A stretch of 64,000 nt of DNA from Paenibacillus sp. FSL R7-0204 (GCF_038002225.1 NZ_JBBOCA010000001.1:3658001-3722000), one strand, 5' to 3'. Shown: positions 17,254 through 26,865, counted from the stretch's first letter. A program made the numbers and translations. The notes: generated by a model not told the origin, from the letters alone.

Positions 17254-17294
17254 AGAAGCCCGCAGCGGAGTGATGTTCCGTTACGGGCTTCTTT
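17254..17294. terminator. Bidirectional terminator
   Basis: AGAAGCCCG pairs with CGGGCTTCT with an additional internal GGA/TCC pairing. It sits between convergent genes. Confidence 0.75.
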
Positions 17295-17316
17295 ATGTCT
17301 CAGAGGCTTGCAGGGG

Positions 17317-18267
17317 TTATTGCTTCAACCAAGCTGTTGCCAGCAGCAAAGCTCCTTGGTTAGCCTTAGTGTCTGCCAGCGCGTTCAGCATCACGAAATC
17401 GTGGATAATACCCTGGAAACGCACAGCCGTAACGGGAACGCCTGCTTCACGGAGCTTATTCGCATAAGCCTCCCCTTCATCACGTAGCACATCGGCTTCA
17501 CCAGTGATAATCAGGGCTTCCGGCAGACCGCTAAGCTGGTCCAGACTGGCCCGCAGCGGAGAGGCCGTAATCTGTGCCCGCTGCTCAGGATCGGTGGTAT
17601 ATTGATCCCAGAACCATTTCATCCCCTCGCGCTGGAGGAAATAGCCTTCCGCGAACTGATGATACGATTCAGTATCGAACGAAGCATCTGTAACCGGATA
17701 GAAAAGCAATTGCTTAGAGATGGCCGGACCGCTGCGTTCTTTGGCTATCAGGGTTATGGCAGCCGTCATGTTGCCGCCGACACTGTCTCCAGCAACACTC
17801 AGCCTGGATGCGTCGAGTCCATACGTGGAGCCTTCACTAGCAATCCATTCCAGAACTGCGTAGATTTCTTCAATGGCCGTTGGATACTTGGCTTCCGGGG
17901 ACAGGCTGTATTCCGGGAAAACCACGGCAGCGCCCGTACCCACAGTTAGCTCGCGGATGAGCCGGTCATGCGTGTGGCTGTTGCCGAATACCCAGCCTGC
18001 TCCATGAATGTAGAGAATGACCGGCAAGGAAGTGCCGGAGGTGCCTACCGGACGAACAATGCGGACCTTCACTTCACCGCCGGGGCCGCCGGTTACGGTC
18101 AGATCCTGAAGATCTGCTTCGGGTTTTTCGATATCACCAGCCTGAACGGTGTTGACCGTTTCGCGGCCTTTTTCCGGACCCAGATCGGGCAGGAAGGGAG
18201 GCTTGGCATTATCATCGGCGAATTTCTGAGCTGCAGGTTCAAGAATAACTCTTTTATGATCAGACAT
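17317..18267 (-). CDS. Alpha/beta hydrolase (HSL/esterase family)
   Basis: A 316-residue cytoplasmic esterase or lipase of the hormone-sensitive-lipase family. The oxyanion-hole motif, normally HGGGW, reads HGAGW (in ILYIHGAGWVFGNS). The nucleophile elbow is GDSVGGN, with Ser as nucleophile; the catalytic Asp lies in GEADVLRDEG and the His in GIIHDFVML. The ATG at 18267 follows AGAAGGAGAC. Substrate not predictable, though small acyl esters are usual. Confidence 0.9.
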   Translation of the reverse strand: MSDHKRVILEPAAQKFADDNAKPPFLPDLGPEKGRETVNTVQAGDIEKPEADLQDLTVTGGPGGEVKVRIVRPVGTSGTSLPVILYIHGAGWVFGNSHTHDRLIRELTVGTGAAVVFPEYSLSPEAKYPTAIEEIYAVLEWIASEGSTYGLDASRLSVAGDSVGGNMTAAITLIAKERSGPAISKQLLFYPVTDASFDTESYHQFAEGYFLQREGMKWFWDQYTTDPEQRAQITASPLRASLDQLSGLPEALIITGEADVLRDEGEAYANKLREAGVPVTAVRFQGIIHDFVMLNALADTKANQGALLLATAWLKQ

Positions 18268-18405
18268 AGGTAACAGTCTCCTTCTTCTAGCAGATTAGGT
18301 TAAGCTACTCTCATCCATAACCGCCTGACCACTTTCTGAAACGAAAAAGCGAACGGATGGCCCGGGTCAAAGCGTATATCCAGTAAGAAAGGGAGGGAGC
18401 GAGCG

Positions 18406-18887
18406 TTGAAGGATTATCCCATCACAGATGATATTACCCAAGAGACTTTTCTGCGTGCTTTTGCAAAATATCATTAAAGTTATTGAGCAGAAGCAGCTTA
18501 GCAGTCCCGTAGGCCTTGAGGCCAAGGATCAGGGGATCACTTTTGAGATGGCAGAGGTGTATTGACCCTGATCTTTACTGAACCACTGGAGAATGGAGCA
18601 GTGAAGCAGACAGAGGGCCGCCGGCGGCTGTATACTATGAAGCCAGTCAGGTGATGAGCCAGATTACTCCGCTTAGCTTAATGGAGGAACAGGATCATCT
18701 AATCTTCCCCAAAGGACAGCCGGTGCGGATTATCCGGGATAAACTGGCATTTAAACTGACTTTTCCGCCTGTGCAGCCCTCTGATAAGCTTGAGATTATG
18801 GCCGCTCCTTCTCCTATCCAGAGGATATGCATCAATTCCGTTTCCGGTTCAGTGGACCAAATAGCTGCTGAAATTCATCGCATATAA
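18406..18887 (+). pseudogene. Degenerate ECF sigma / anti-sigma remnants
   Basis: A TTG behind GGGAGGGAG opens a 23-codon frame ending DDITQETFLRAFAKYH, which resembles region 2 of ECF sigma factors. It is followed by out-of-frame stretches reading SSPVGLEAKDQGITFEMAEVY, reminiscent of DUF4179 anti-sigma proteins, and by a 78-codon frame (18651-18887, SQITPLSLMEEQDH and on) without a good ribosome site. The most economical reading is a decayed sigma/anti-sigma pair. Individual homologies are weak and judged by eye. Confidence 0.4.
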
Positions 18888-18891
18888 AAGA

Positions 18892-18930
18892 AAGGCCTCG
18901 CCTGTCCTGTCTTGGATGGCGTGGCCTATT
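18892..18930. terminator. Terminator-like hairpin
   Basis: AGGCCTCGCC pairs with GGCGTGGCCT; an A-rich run precedes it and ATTTGT follows. Confidence 0.6.
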
Positions 18931-19373
18931 TGTGGTTGTAGAGGAATTTTACGAACACACTGGGCAGTGCGGAGGCGCGTGGACCAAATGTAGGCGAAAA
19001 ACAGAATATAATTTGCAGGCATGCAGGTACACGGGCTGGATGCGCAGCCGCAGGTGACTTTCTTTAATGCACTTAAGAAATAACAAAAAGCAAAAAGAAG
19101 TGGAGGGGAAATTTGGAACTGGAGGTGCGAATGCGTCCGCCTGAAAGCTTTCCGCAGGAAAGCTCGCTATCTACAGCATAGGCTTGATTTGGATTTCTAC
19201 CGCGAAGAGCGGTTATAATCAGGAAATCCAAACTGGGCAGCGGCTGGAGGGCCAAATGTTCACCGCAGCGACGACCAAGCTTCGAGTCCAGCCTTTAAGT
19301 AGGTAGCATTATAGTACCTTCGAGTCCAACTCCAAAGTGCGTAGCATTCCAAAGTGCGTAGCATTAAAGTCCC
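18931..19373. other. Gene-free stretch with structured repeats
   Basis: No gene supported. At 19147-19163 GCTTTCC/GGAAAGC forms a hairpin. At 19188-19232 TTTGGATTTC pairs with GAAATCCAAA and encloses ACCGC/GCGGT. Near 19333-19366 CAAAGTGCGTAGCATT is tandemly repeated, with degenerate relatives just before. The rest shows nothing I can name. Confidence 0.6.
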
Positions 19374-20648
19374 TCACCGCTCACCCACACGCCTAGCCCC
19401 GGATCTCAAATAGTCGACCCCGGCAAACACCACCGTAATCAGCAGCGGGTACAGAATCGCCCAGCCTGTGAACGGGAACACGGCCAGTGTGGCGGCAAAA
19501 GAAATGAAGCTGATCGTTACGCCTGCACGGCTGCCGCGCAAGAGGCGGATTCCGGCGGCGCAGCCTCCAATATAGGTAAGGATGAAGGTGGCGTTGGGGA
19601 AGGTAATCAGTGTGGTTATGGAGAGCGCCCCGCTGCCGTAGAGCGACAATATCAAGGTGAAGCAGAGCGCCAGGAAGCCGATTGCCCCCACAGGCGTCTG
19701 ATAACGATTGGATAAAAGGCCCATCCAGCCCGGAGCATAACCTTGCCGGGACAAGGCATAAGCCACGCGTGAAGCCGCGCCTGCATAGGCAATAATCGTC
19801 GCTGTGCAGATGAAGAGGCCCGTGAGTCCGGCGATGAAGCCGCCCCATGCACCCAGCGGCTGGCTGATGATCCAGAGCAGGGAGCTATCTGCTCCGCCGT
19901 GCAGATAGCTCTGCGTACCAACGGTAGCAAGTGCCGAGAGAAAATACAGGACGCCAACAATGATGGCTGCGATGGTCACACCCTTAACCGCAGCCCGTTC
20001 AGGTTCCTTGAACTCTTCGGACAGATGCGAAACGGCTTCCCAGCCGATGAAGCACCAGAAGAGGATAGCCGCCGCCTGCCCGACACTCATCCAGCCATGC
20101 GGCGCAAATGGAGTGAAGTGGGCACGCTCCATCCCCGGAAGCGCAGCGCCAAAAGAGAAGACCAGTACGGCAACTATAGCGATCACCACAGCAATTTGCA
20201 CTTTACCGGCGACCTGCATTCCGATCCAGTTCGTTAGGAGTCCAATGACCAGCATCCCGGCGGCAAGGGCGATTCTTGCCGGATCGCCCCAGCCCATCGC
20301 TGCGGTCATGTATCCTGCACCGGTCAATGCGGCGACTGGCGCGCCGATCGGAACGGACATCAGGAAGAACCAGCCGACCAGGGCCCCGGCCTTCGGCCCG
20401 AAGGCAAGCGTAACGAAGTGGGAGACGCCCCCGGCGTTAGGGAACTTGGCAGAGAGCAGGCCCATGGATAAGGCAAGCGGAAGAATAAGCAGAGTCATGA
20501 AGCCCCAGGCCAGCAGCGAAGCAGGGCCAGCCATCTCGGCTGCCAGTCCGGGTACAATTAATACCCCCGAGCCGAGGACAGCCCCGATGTATAAGGCAAT
20601 AGCCTGAGGCATGCCGATGGTACGTTGTAACGAGTTGTGTTTCTTCAT
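19374..20648 (-). CDS. APC-superfamily amino acid exporter (YjeH-like)
   Basis: A 424-residue, roughly 12-TM transporter. The N-terminus (MPQAIALYIGAVLGSGVLIVPGLAAEMAG) has the APC signature, and the segment GGVSHFVTLAFGPKAGALVGWFFL closely resembles E. coli YjeH, an exporter of methionine and branched-chain amino acids. Substrate is inferred from that resemblance. It is divergent from a LysR-type regulator with about 120 bases between, a usual arrangement for regulated amino-acid exporters. Confidence 0.85.
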   Translation of the reverse strand: MKKHNSLQRTIGMPQAIALYIGAVLGSGVLIVPGLAAEMAGPASLLAWGFMTLLILPLALSMGLLSAKFPNAGGVSHFVTLAFGPKAGALVGWFFLMSVPIGAPVAALTGAGYMTAAMGWGDPARIALAAGMLVIGLLTNWIGMQVAGKVQIAVVIAIVAVLVFSFGAALPGMERAHFTPFAPHGWMSVGQAAAILFWCFIGWEAVSHLSEEFKEPERAAVKGVTIAAIIVGVLYFLSALATVGTQSYLHGGADSSLLWIISQPLGAWGGFIAGLTGLFICTATIIAYAGAASRVAYALSRQGYAPGWMGLLSNRYQTPVGAIGFLALCFTLILSLYGSGALSITTLITFPNATFILTYIGGCAAGIRLLRGSRAGVTISFISFAATLAVFPFTGWAILYPLLITVVFAGVDYLRSGARRVGER

Positions 20649-20768
20649 ATGTATGATCCCGCTTTCCTTGTATTTAGTTATAGAGTATCAGATAATAGAT
20701 CCATTGGAAAAACGGAATTATCAAATAACATCCATTCAAAAAACCGATGGATCAAAGGAAGGTCCGCT

Positions 20769-21680
20769 ATGGAATCGAAGCATCTGTTCACTTTTCTCGT
20801 TGTGGTGGAGACCGGCAGCTTCACCCGCGCTGCGCAGAAGCTGGATTATGCCCAGTCCAGCATTACCGCTCAGATTCAGGCGCTGGAAGCAGAGCTGGGG
20901 CAGCCCCTGTTCGACCGGATCAGCAAAAAGATTATGCTTACCGATGCAGGCCGCCGCCTGCTGCCGTATGCACAGGAAATCTCCAAAATGCACACGATGG
21001 CTGAGAATGCCCTCCGGTCCGAGAGCGAAATAACCGGTTCGCTGCGGATTGGCGCACCGGAATCCCTTGCGGCCTTCCGGCTTCCCGGTATTATTAAGGA
21101 TTTCCGCAGCCGTTATCCTCAGGTGCAGATAACCTTGAAGCCGGGAGCCTGCTGGGAGTTGACCGAATTCATCCGCTCAGGCGAACTGGATCTGGCCTTT
21201 CTGCTGCAGCCGGAAACAGAGTATAAGGATATGTACTGTGAGACGCTGATCCATGAAGCCATGGCTCTGGTGGCTCCCCTGGATCATCCGCTGCTGGAGC
21301 TTGCTGAAGTGGAGCCGCATCAGTTGAAGAACGTAACTATTCTGCATACCGAAGCGGGCTGCACCTATCGCACCTTGTTTGAACGTCATCTGAACAGCCA
21401 CGGCGTCTTTCCTGATCCGAATCTGGAGTTCTGGAGCATTGAAGCGATCAAGCAGTGCGTGATGGCCGGACTTGGCCTCTCTTTTCTGCCGCAGATTACG
21501 GTGAAGCGCGAGCTGGCGGAAGGCAAGCTGGGCCGGCTGAACTGGAATGACCAATCGCAGCGGGTAGCCACCCAGATCGCTTACCATAACAAGAAATGGA
21601 AGTCTCCTGCGCTCAGCGAGTTCCTCAGAATGGTAGAGAAGCATGCTGCCGGATGGAGAGAAGCTGCTGCGGAGGAATGA
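20769..21680 (+). CDS. LysR-family transcriptional regulator
   Basis: A 303-residue LysR-type regulator: N-terminal winged helix (FLVVVETGSFTRAAQKLDYAQSSITAQIQALE, about residues 8-40) and C-terminal periplasmic-binding-like co-inducer domain. A longer in-frame extension exists, but ATG 20769 has AAAGGAAGG before it and starts as the family does. It probably controls the divergent YjeH-like exporter in response to an amino acid (inference). It ends 35 bases before the tyrosine recombinase gene. Confidence 0.92.
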   Translation: MESKHLFTFLVVVETGSFTRAAQKLDYAQSSITAQIQALEAELGQPLFDRISKKIMLTDAGRRLLPYAQEISKMHTMAENALRSESEITGSLRIGAPESLAAFRLPGIIKDFRSRYPQVQITLKPGACWELTEFIRSGELDLAFLLQPETEYKDMYCETLIHEAMALVAPLDHPLLELAEVEPHQLKNVTILHTEAGCTYRTLFERHLNSHGVFPDPNLEFWSIEAIKQCVMAGLGLSFLPQITVKRELAEGKLGRLNWNDQSQRVATQIAYHNKKWKSPALSEFLRMVEKHAAGWREAAAEE

Positions 21681-21715
21681 TATAATAGTTGTACTTAAGA
21701 GGGAGGGGACAGATC

Positions 21716-22645
21716 ATGAATGAGCTGGAACTAACATACGAAGAAGAGCTGGAGGCCTTCCTGATCTGGATGAAGGATGCCGGTTATACAGCACACACCC
21801 AGAAATCCTACCTTGCCGATGTGCGGGAATTCCTGGACAGTCTGAACGGCAGGGAGCTCGGAACGGTGAAGAAGCTGCATGTGGTGTCCTACCTGACCTC
21901 GGTCCGTGAGCGGGGCGTCAGCGATGCCACCCGTAACCGTAAGCATGCTTCGGTCAACTGTCTGTTCAAGGCACTGTCCGAGCTGGAGCTGTTATCTATT
22001 AACCCGGCGGCAGGAATCAAGAAATCCAAAACCGACAAAAACCGTGAGCCGGTCTATCTGGAGGAGCAAGAGCTGGAGCGCTTCCTCGCGGCGGTGGACG
22101 GCAAGTACAGAAGCCGCAATCTGGCGGTCTTCCTGCTTATGTCCTATATGGGGCTGCGGGTAGGAGAAGTACATACGCTGAATCTGAGTGATTATAATGT
22201 AGATAGACGTTCCCTGCGGGTCTTTGGCAAAGGGCGCAAATGGCGGGGGATTCCGGTTCCGGAGGATGTGGCCCCGTATCTCGATCAAGCGATTGCGGAC
22301 CGGCTGGTTCCTTGGCGCAGCACAGAAGAGGCGATGTTCATCTCGCAGAAGGGCCGCAGACTGTCGGTCCGGGGGATTCAGGGCATTGCTGCGGATACCT
22401 TCAGCCGCTTCCAGAGTGAGCTGCCCTCTTCCCAGCAACGAGCCTATTCGAGTCATAAGCTGCGTCATTCATTCGCCACTATGCTGCTGCGTAAAGGGGC
22501 AGATCTGCGGACCGTGCAGGAGCTGCTGGGTCACTCGTCCATTCAGACGACTACAGTATATACGCATATTACGAGCCGGGAGAAGGAAGAGGCGATGTCC
22601 CGACTGCAAATCAGCAGCGCTGATAAGCTGAGCGGCAGCCTGTAA
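21716..22645 (+). CDS. XerC/XerD-type tyrosine recombinase
   Basis: A 309-residue site-specific recombinase. N-terminal SAM-like core-binding domain (about 1-90: [33 protein letters not shown]) and C-terminal catalytic domain with Arg148 (GLRVGE), Lys172, His247 and Arg250 (SHKLRHSFA), His273 (LGHSSIQTT) and nucleophile Tyr282 (VYTHI). All six catalytic residues are present, so it should be active. ATG 21716 follows GGGAGGGGA; a TTG 27 bases earlier is in frame but has no ribosome site. It follows the LysR gene closely and may be co-transcribed. It is not adjacent to phage or transposon genes. Three dif-like sites lie 5-20 kb upstream, which makes it a candidate partner, though the housekeeping XerC/XerD are probably elsewhere. 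Confidence 0.93.
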   Translation: MNELELTYEEELEAFLIWMKDAGYTAHTQKSYLADVREFLDSLNGRELGTVKKLHVVSYLTSVRERGVSDATRNRKHASVNCLFKALSELELLSINPAAGIKKSKTDKNREPVYLEEQELERFLAAVDGKYRSRNLAVFLLMSYMGLRVGEVHTLNLSDYNVDRRSLRVFGKGRKWRGIPVPEDVAPYLDQAIADRLVPWRSTEEAMFISQKGRRLSVRGIQGIAADTFSRFQSELPSSQQRAYSSHKLRHSFATMLLRKGADLRTVQELLGHSSIQTTTVYTHITSREKEEAMSRLQISSADKLSGSL

Positions 22646-22858
22646 TCGGCGTGTCCAGCATTCATATCACTTGAACTATGAACTTTTGTTCATACCCTAA
22701 CGCATAAATTACATGGAATGTGCATTTTTATGATGACAACTTGTCTATGAATTGCTACCATGAGAAAGGGAAAAACGGATTGTGAAATTAACCGCAACAT
22801 TCACTTTAGTCGCTTAACGCGTCTTCGCGGTTTGTAAATGCTTGGATGCTTAGGTTTC

Positions 22859-22896
22859 AAAAAAAGGCCGCCAATCCCTGCGGATTGGCGGCCGGC
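22859..22896 (-). terminator. Terminator of the lactate dehydrogenase gene
   Basis: On the minus strand, GGCCGCCAATCC pairs with GGATTGGCGGCC and is followed by TTTTTTTG. Strong. Confidence 0.92.
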
Positions 22897-22911
22897 TTGT
22901 TCCGGCTGAAA

Positions 22912-23835
22912 TTACAGCTCCAGCTTGGCAATTTCACTCTTGAGCTTGTCAGCGGACTGCTGGAATAAGCTCTGTTCTTCTTCGCTGAGCGGAAGATCCA
23001 GTACCTCACGCACACCGGAGCGGTCCACAACACACGGAGCGCCGAGGAACACATCGGAGACGCCATTGTAGTTGTTCAGCAAGGTAGATACGTTCAGCAC
23101 GGAGCCTTCATTGTTCAGGATGGATGATACAATGCGGTCCAGTGCGAGCGCAATAGCGTAGGAGGTTGATCCCTTGGCATCAATAATCTCGTAAGCGGCA
23201 TTCTTCGTATCCTCGAAGATTTCTTTGCGTTCGGCTTCATCGAAGCCCAGATCAATCCCGGCGACATTGGCGAGACTCCAGACCGGCAGCTCGGAATCGC
23301 CATGCTCCCCGATGATCTGTCCATGAATGCTGCGCGGATCAATCTCCTTGTGCTTTCCTATCAGGTAACGGAAGCGGGCGCTGTCCAGTACCGTTCCTGA
23401 GCCGATAACCCGTCTGCGGTCGAAGCCGCTGATCTTCAGGGTGGCGTACGCCAGGATATCGACCGGATTAGTCGCAATCAGCAGGATGGCGTGATGGTTG
23501 TATTTCGTGATTTTCTGGATGATATCTTTGAAGATCGAGATGTTCTTGCGGAGCAGGTCGATCCGGGTTTCACCAGGCTTCTGGGAGGCTCCGGCGGTGA
23601 CGATAATAATGTCGGCTTCACGGCAATCCTCATAGGTACCGGCCCATAGCTTCACGCCTCCTACAAAAGGCATACCATGGTTCATATCCAGCGCTTCACC
23701 AAGCGCCTTCTGGTGGTTCACATCGATCAGTACAAGCTCGGGCATGCGCTTACGCAGCAGCAGAGTATAGGCTGTAGTGGTTCCGACTGCACCGGTACCG
23801 ATGACTACAACACGATTGGGCTTAAATGGGGCCAT
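22912..23835 (-). CDS. ldh: L-lactate dehydrogenase
   Basis: A 307-residue cytoplasmic enzyme that interconverts pyruvate and L-lactate with NADH/NAD+. NAD-binding motif VVIGTGAVGTTTA at the N-terminus; TNPVDILAY; active-site His in GEHGDSELPVWS; substrate-binding Arg in DLLRKN. Family-typical length. The frame extends upstream to 23904, but ATG 23835 has AGGAGG at correct spacing and begins MAPFKPNRVVVIG. It is divergent from an APC permease; a TTACCC-N6-GGGTAA palindrome lies between them. No convincing Rex site was seen. Confidence 0.95.
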   Translation of the reverse strand: MAPFKPNRVVVIGTGAVGTTTAYTLLLRKRMPELVLIDVNHQKALGEALDMNHGMPFVGGVKLWAGTYEDCREADIIIVTAGASQKPGETRIDLLRKNISIFKDIIQKITKYNHHAILLIATNPVDILAYATLKISGFDRRRVIGSGTVLDSARFRYLIGKHKEIDPRSIHGQIIGEHGDSELPVWSLANVAGIDLGFDEAERKEIFEDTKNAAYEIIDAKGSTSYAIALALDRIVSSILNNEGSVLNVSTLLNNYNGVSDVFLGAPCVVDRSGVREVLDLPLSEEEQSLFQQSADKLKSEIAKLEL

Positions 23836-23960
23836 GTTAAATCTCCTCCAGCATTTGTATTTTGGTAGTATAAGGAAGGCAGAGCCGTTCCACTTGCTGT
23901 CCAATCTTATCCATCATAATCGCTAGGGATAGTGTTTTCAAGCTGTCCGCTTTTCATCCA

Positions 23961-23978
23961 TTACCCGAAATAGGGTAA
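23961..23978. promoter_or_regulatory. Small palindrome between ldh and APC permease
   Basis: TTACCC-GAAATA-GGGTAA is a perfect 6-6-6 inverted repeat in the divergent promoter region. A regulator site is possible; none is identified. Confidence 0.3.
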
Positions 23979-24034
23979 GCTAACTAAGGTTTTTCTATTA
24001 TCCACTCAACCACTTGACAGGAGCGAACTGAAGT

Positions 24035-25420
24035 ATGGATTTATTCCGCAAAAAACCGCTGGCCATTCCCCAGAATGCCGGAGCGGAGAAGCTTAGCAAA
24101 ACACTGGGCGCCTTGGATTTGACGATGCTTGGGGTAGGCGCCATTATCGGCACCGGGATCTTTGTAATGACGGGTGTGGCTGCTGCGGAGCATGCCGGCC
24201 CGGGACTGGTGCTGTCCTTCATCATCGCGGGGATTGCCTGTGTGCTGTCCGCCTTGTGCTACTCCGAATTTGCTTCGACCCTGCCGGTATCCGGCAGTGC
24301 TTATGCCTACAGCTATGTGGCCTTCGGCGAATTGCTGGCCTGGGTACTCGGCTGGGATCTTGTCCTGGAATACGGGGTTGCTGCCGCAGCGGTAAGCAGC
24401 GGATGGTCTGGTTATTTCCAGGGGCTGCTGGAGGGCTTCGGTATACATTTGCCGACAGCTTTGTCTGGAGCGTATAATGCGGATAAGGGAACGTTCATCA
24501 ATCTGCCTGCCGTCATTATTATCCTGCTGATCTCTTATCTGCTTACACGGGGGGTCAAGGAGACCGCCCGCTTCAACGCAGTTATGGTCGCAATCAAGAT
24601 CTCCGTAGTGCTGCTGTTCATCATCACCGGTATTTTCTATGTGAAGCCGGAGAACTGGACACCCTTTCTGCCGTTCGGGATTCATGGCGTGATGAACGGT
24701 GCGGCTACTGTGTTTTTTGCCTATATCGGCTTTGATGCCATTTCAACCGCCGCAGAAGAAGTGAAGCGCCCGCAGCGTGATCTTCCGATCGGGATTATTT
24801 CATCCCTAGCTATCTGCACAGTCTTATATATCGCCGTCTCCCTAGTTCTGACCGGCATTGTGCCTTATCAGAGCCTGAATGTCAGCGACCCGGTATCTTT
24901 TGCCCTGCGGTTCGTGGGCCAGAATATGATTGCTGGACTGATCTCCATCGGGGCGATTGCCGGAATGACGACAGTTCTGCTGGTTATGCTGTTCGGCCAG
25001 ACCCGGCTACTGTTCGCTATCTCGCGTGACGGGCTGCTGCCGAAGAGCTTGTCCAAGGTTAGCGCCAAGACGCATACCCCGGTGCGCAGCACCTGGATGG
25101 TGGGCAGCCTGATCGCTGTGCTTACCGGCTTCGTACCTTTGGACAGGCTGGCGAATCTGACGAGTATCGGTACCTTATTTGCCTTCCTGGTTGTATCACT
25201 CGGGGTCATTATGCTCCGCCGGACGAAGACAGATCTCAAGAGAGGCTTCCGGGTTCCTTGGGTTCCGCTGGTTCCGCTCCTTAGTGCGGCAGCCTGCGGC
25301 TACTTAATGTATAATCTCGGCAAAGAGACCTGGATCGGCTTCATAATCTGGGTTGCGTTCGGACTGGTGATCTACTCGTTGTATGGCTACAAACGCAGTA
25401 ATCTGAATACGAAGAAATAA
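24035..25420 (+). CDS. APC-family amino acid permease (cationic/YfnA-like)
   Basis: A 461-residue membrane protein with about 12 helices and the APC signature at the N-terminus (LGVGAIIGTGIFVMTGVAAAEHAGPGL). The conserved FFAYIGFDAISTAAEE and the C-terminal region match cationic amino-acid transporters such as B. subtilis YfnA. Function: proton-coupled uptake of amino acids, substrate not determinable. ATG has an AGGAG about 11 bases upstream. It is divergent from ldh and 40 bases before a lipoprotein gene, with which it may be co-transcribed. Confidence 0.9.
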   Translation: MDLFRKKPLAIPQNAGAEKLSKTLGALDLTMLGVGAIIGTGIFVMTGVAAAEHAGPGLVLSFIIAGIACVLSALCYSEFASTLPVSGSAYAYSYVAFGELLAWVLGWDLVLEYGVAAAAVSSGWSGYFQGLLEGFGIHLPTALSGAYNADKGTFINLPAVIIILLISYLLTRGVKETARFNAVMVAIKISVVLLFIITGIFYVKPENWTPFLPFGIHGVMNGAATVFFAYIGFDAISTAAEEVKRPQRDLPIGIISSLAICTVLYIAVSLVLTGIVPYQSLNVSDPVSFALRFVGQNMIAGLISIGAIAGMTTVLLVMLFGQTRLLFAISRDGLLPKSLSKVSAKTHTPVRSTWMVGSLIAVLTGFVPLDRLANLTSIGTLFAFLVVSLGVIMLRRTKTDLKRGFRVPWVPLVPLLSAAACGYLMYNLGKETWIGFIIWVAFGLVIYSLYGYKRSNLNTKK

Positions 25421-25460
25421 TCTTTTAAATAATCATGAATGAAGAAAAGGAGAGAGCGCA

Positions 25461-26753
25461 TTGTCAGCCAAAGCTTCATATTCCAAGATTCTAAGAGTGG
25501 CGTTGATGCTTCTTATGACTCTGCTGGTTCTCTCGGCCTGCTCGTCCGCCCCTCCGCCGGAGGCTACCCGGCCTCCTCAGCCGACTGAAGCGCCGGAAGA
25601 AGGGCAGATGATTACGGTCATCACCCCGGATAACAAGAATGTGGAACCCGAAAATGCAAAGAAATACCAGATTCAGACGCGGCTGACCGACTTCCGGCTG
25701 CTCAACCCCTCGGCAGGACTGGCCTGGGGGGTAACGCGCAACGAGCTGCGAATGTACATGACGCTCAATAACGGCAAGACCTGGGCGAATATCTCACCAG
25801 CTACGAATGTACAGTTTCTGAACAATCCGGTCTACGGCAAAGAGATTTTCTTCACCGACCCCGAGCATGGCTGGATTATCCGCAGTTCGTTCGGCTCCAC
25901 CGAGACCGTGGTGCTGCGTACCACAGACGGGGGACACAGCTGGCAGATCTCTGCGTTCCCCGATTCCAACAAGCTGGCCTCTATCTACTTCAGCTCTGGT
26001 CTGAACGGCTGGCTGATGACCAAGTGGGATGCTAGTGCCACCAAAGAGAGCAAAGCCTTGTATGCTACCAAGGATGGCGGAGCCACCTGGAGTCTGATGA
26101 TGCAGAATGAGCAGTATAATCCGAATCTGCCGACTAGTTCGATTCCGCATGCCGGGGTCACGACCGGGATGATCTTTAATGACGAGAGCCGCGGGTTTGT
26201 TATGCTGCAGACTGGCGCTCTGCCTAAGATCTATATGACCAGGGATGGAGGGGCGACCTGGGTACCCGGTTCGGAATTCCTGGTCAATGATAGCTTTGCC
26301 GGCTGTGACCGGGTGGTTACGGGTGTCCCTGAGTTCTTCGGGGAGAATGCGGCCGGGGGCTGGATGCCGGTCGGCTGTCAGAAGGACAAAGAAGGCAGCA
26401 TGAGCTTTAACGGTTATTTTACCGCCAATGGGGGGGGGAATTGGAAGTTCACCACATTCGGGCGGCCGGCGCTCTCCGGCGTGAACCGGAATGTGGCCCC
26501 CGACTTCCTGAATGCCATGACGGGCTGGTCGCTGGAAGGTAACCTGCTCTATAAGACGGTGAACCAGGGAGTGACCTGGACGGCCCTCCCGGCCAGCACG
26601 GTGCTGCAGTCCAAGCTCTTGGAATATCCGGAGGTAGTGAAGCTGCAATTCATTTCAAGCGATGTCGGCTGGCTGCTGATCTCGAAGGACGAGGACCGCA
26701 AGTCGATCCTGCTTCAGACTACTAACGGCGGCGAGAGCTGGCGTGTAATGTAA
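25461..26753 (+). CDS. Asp-box (BNR/YCF48-like) beta-propeller lipoprotein
   Basis: A 430-residue exported lipoprotein. Start TTG 25461 behind AAAAGGAGAGAG. Signal peptide with lipobox LSAC, lipid Cys at about residue 27, then a Pro/Glu-rich linker. The body has repeated Asp-box motifs (TTDGGHSW, TKDGGATW, TRDGGATW, TANGGGNW, TTNGGESW), indicating a beta-propeller like YCF48/HCF136 or sialidase propellers. No catalytic sialidase arginine triad is apparent. Probably an extracellular binding or assembly protein; role unknown. Confidence 0.8.
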   Translation: MSAKASYSKILRVALMLLMTLLVLSACSSAPPPEATRPPQPTEAPEEGQMITVITPDNKNVEPENAKKYQIQTRLTDFRLLNPSAGLAWGVTRNELRMYMTLNNGKTWANISPATNVQFLNNPVYGKEIFFTDPEHGWIIRSSFGSTETVVLRTTDGGHSWQISAFPDSNKLASIYFSSGLNGWLMTKWDASATKESKALYATKDGGATWSLMMQNEQYNPNLPTSSIPHAGVTTGMIFNDESRGFVMLQTGALPKIYMTRDGGATWVPGSEFLVNDSFAGCDRVVTGVPEFFGENAAGGWMPVGCQKDKEGSMSFNGYFTANGGGNWKFTTFGRPALSGVNRNVAPDFLNAMTGWSLEGNLLYKTVNQGVTWTALPASTVLQSKLLEYPEVVKLQFISSDVGWLLISKDEDRKSILLQTTNGGESWRVM

Positions 26754-26762
26754 TACTCTGCA

Positions 26763-26798
26763 AGAGGTTGTCCGTTCTAACGGATAGCCTCTTTTTTT
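26763..26798 (+). terminator. Terminator after the Asp-box lipoprotein
   Basis: AGAGGTTGTCCGTT pairs with AACGGATAGCCTCT, followed by TTTTTTT. Confidence 0.9.
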
Positions 26799-26865
26799 CA
26801 CATTAGATGCGCTTAAAGGCCTCTACAATATAAGGAAAAATCTTATTTAAAATTTTCTTTAAAAA

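Noticed and set aside
22646..22858. Small gene after the recombinase
   Set aside because: Short frames exist but none has a ribosome site with a plausible product; left as noncoding.
23836..24034. Rex operator before ldh
   Set aside because: No TTGTGAA-N4-TTCACAA-like dyad; only an unrelated TTACCC/GGGTAA palindrome.
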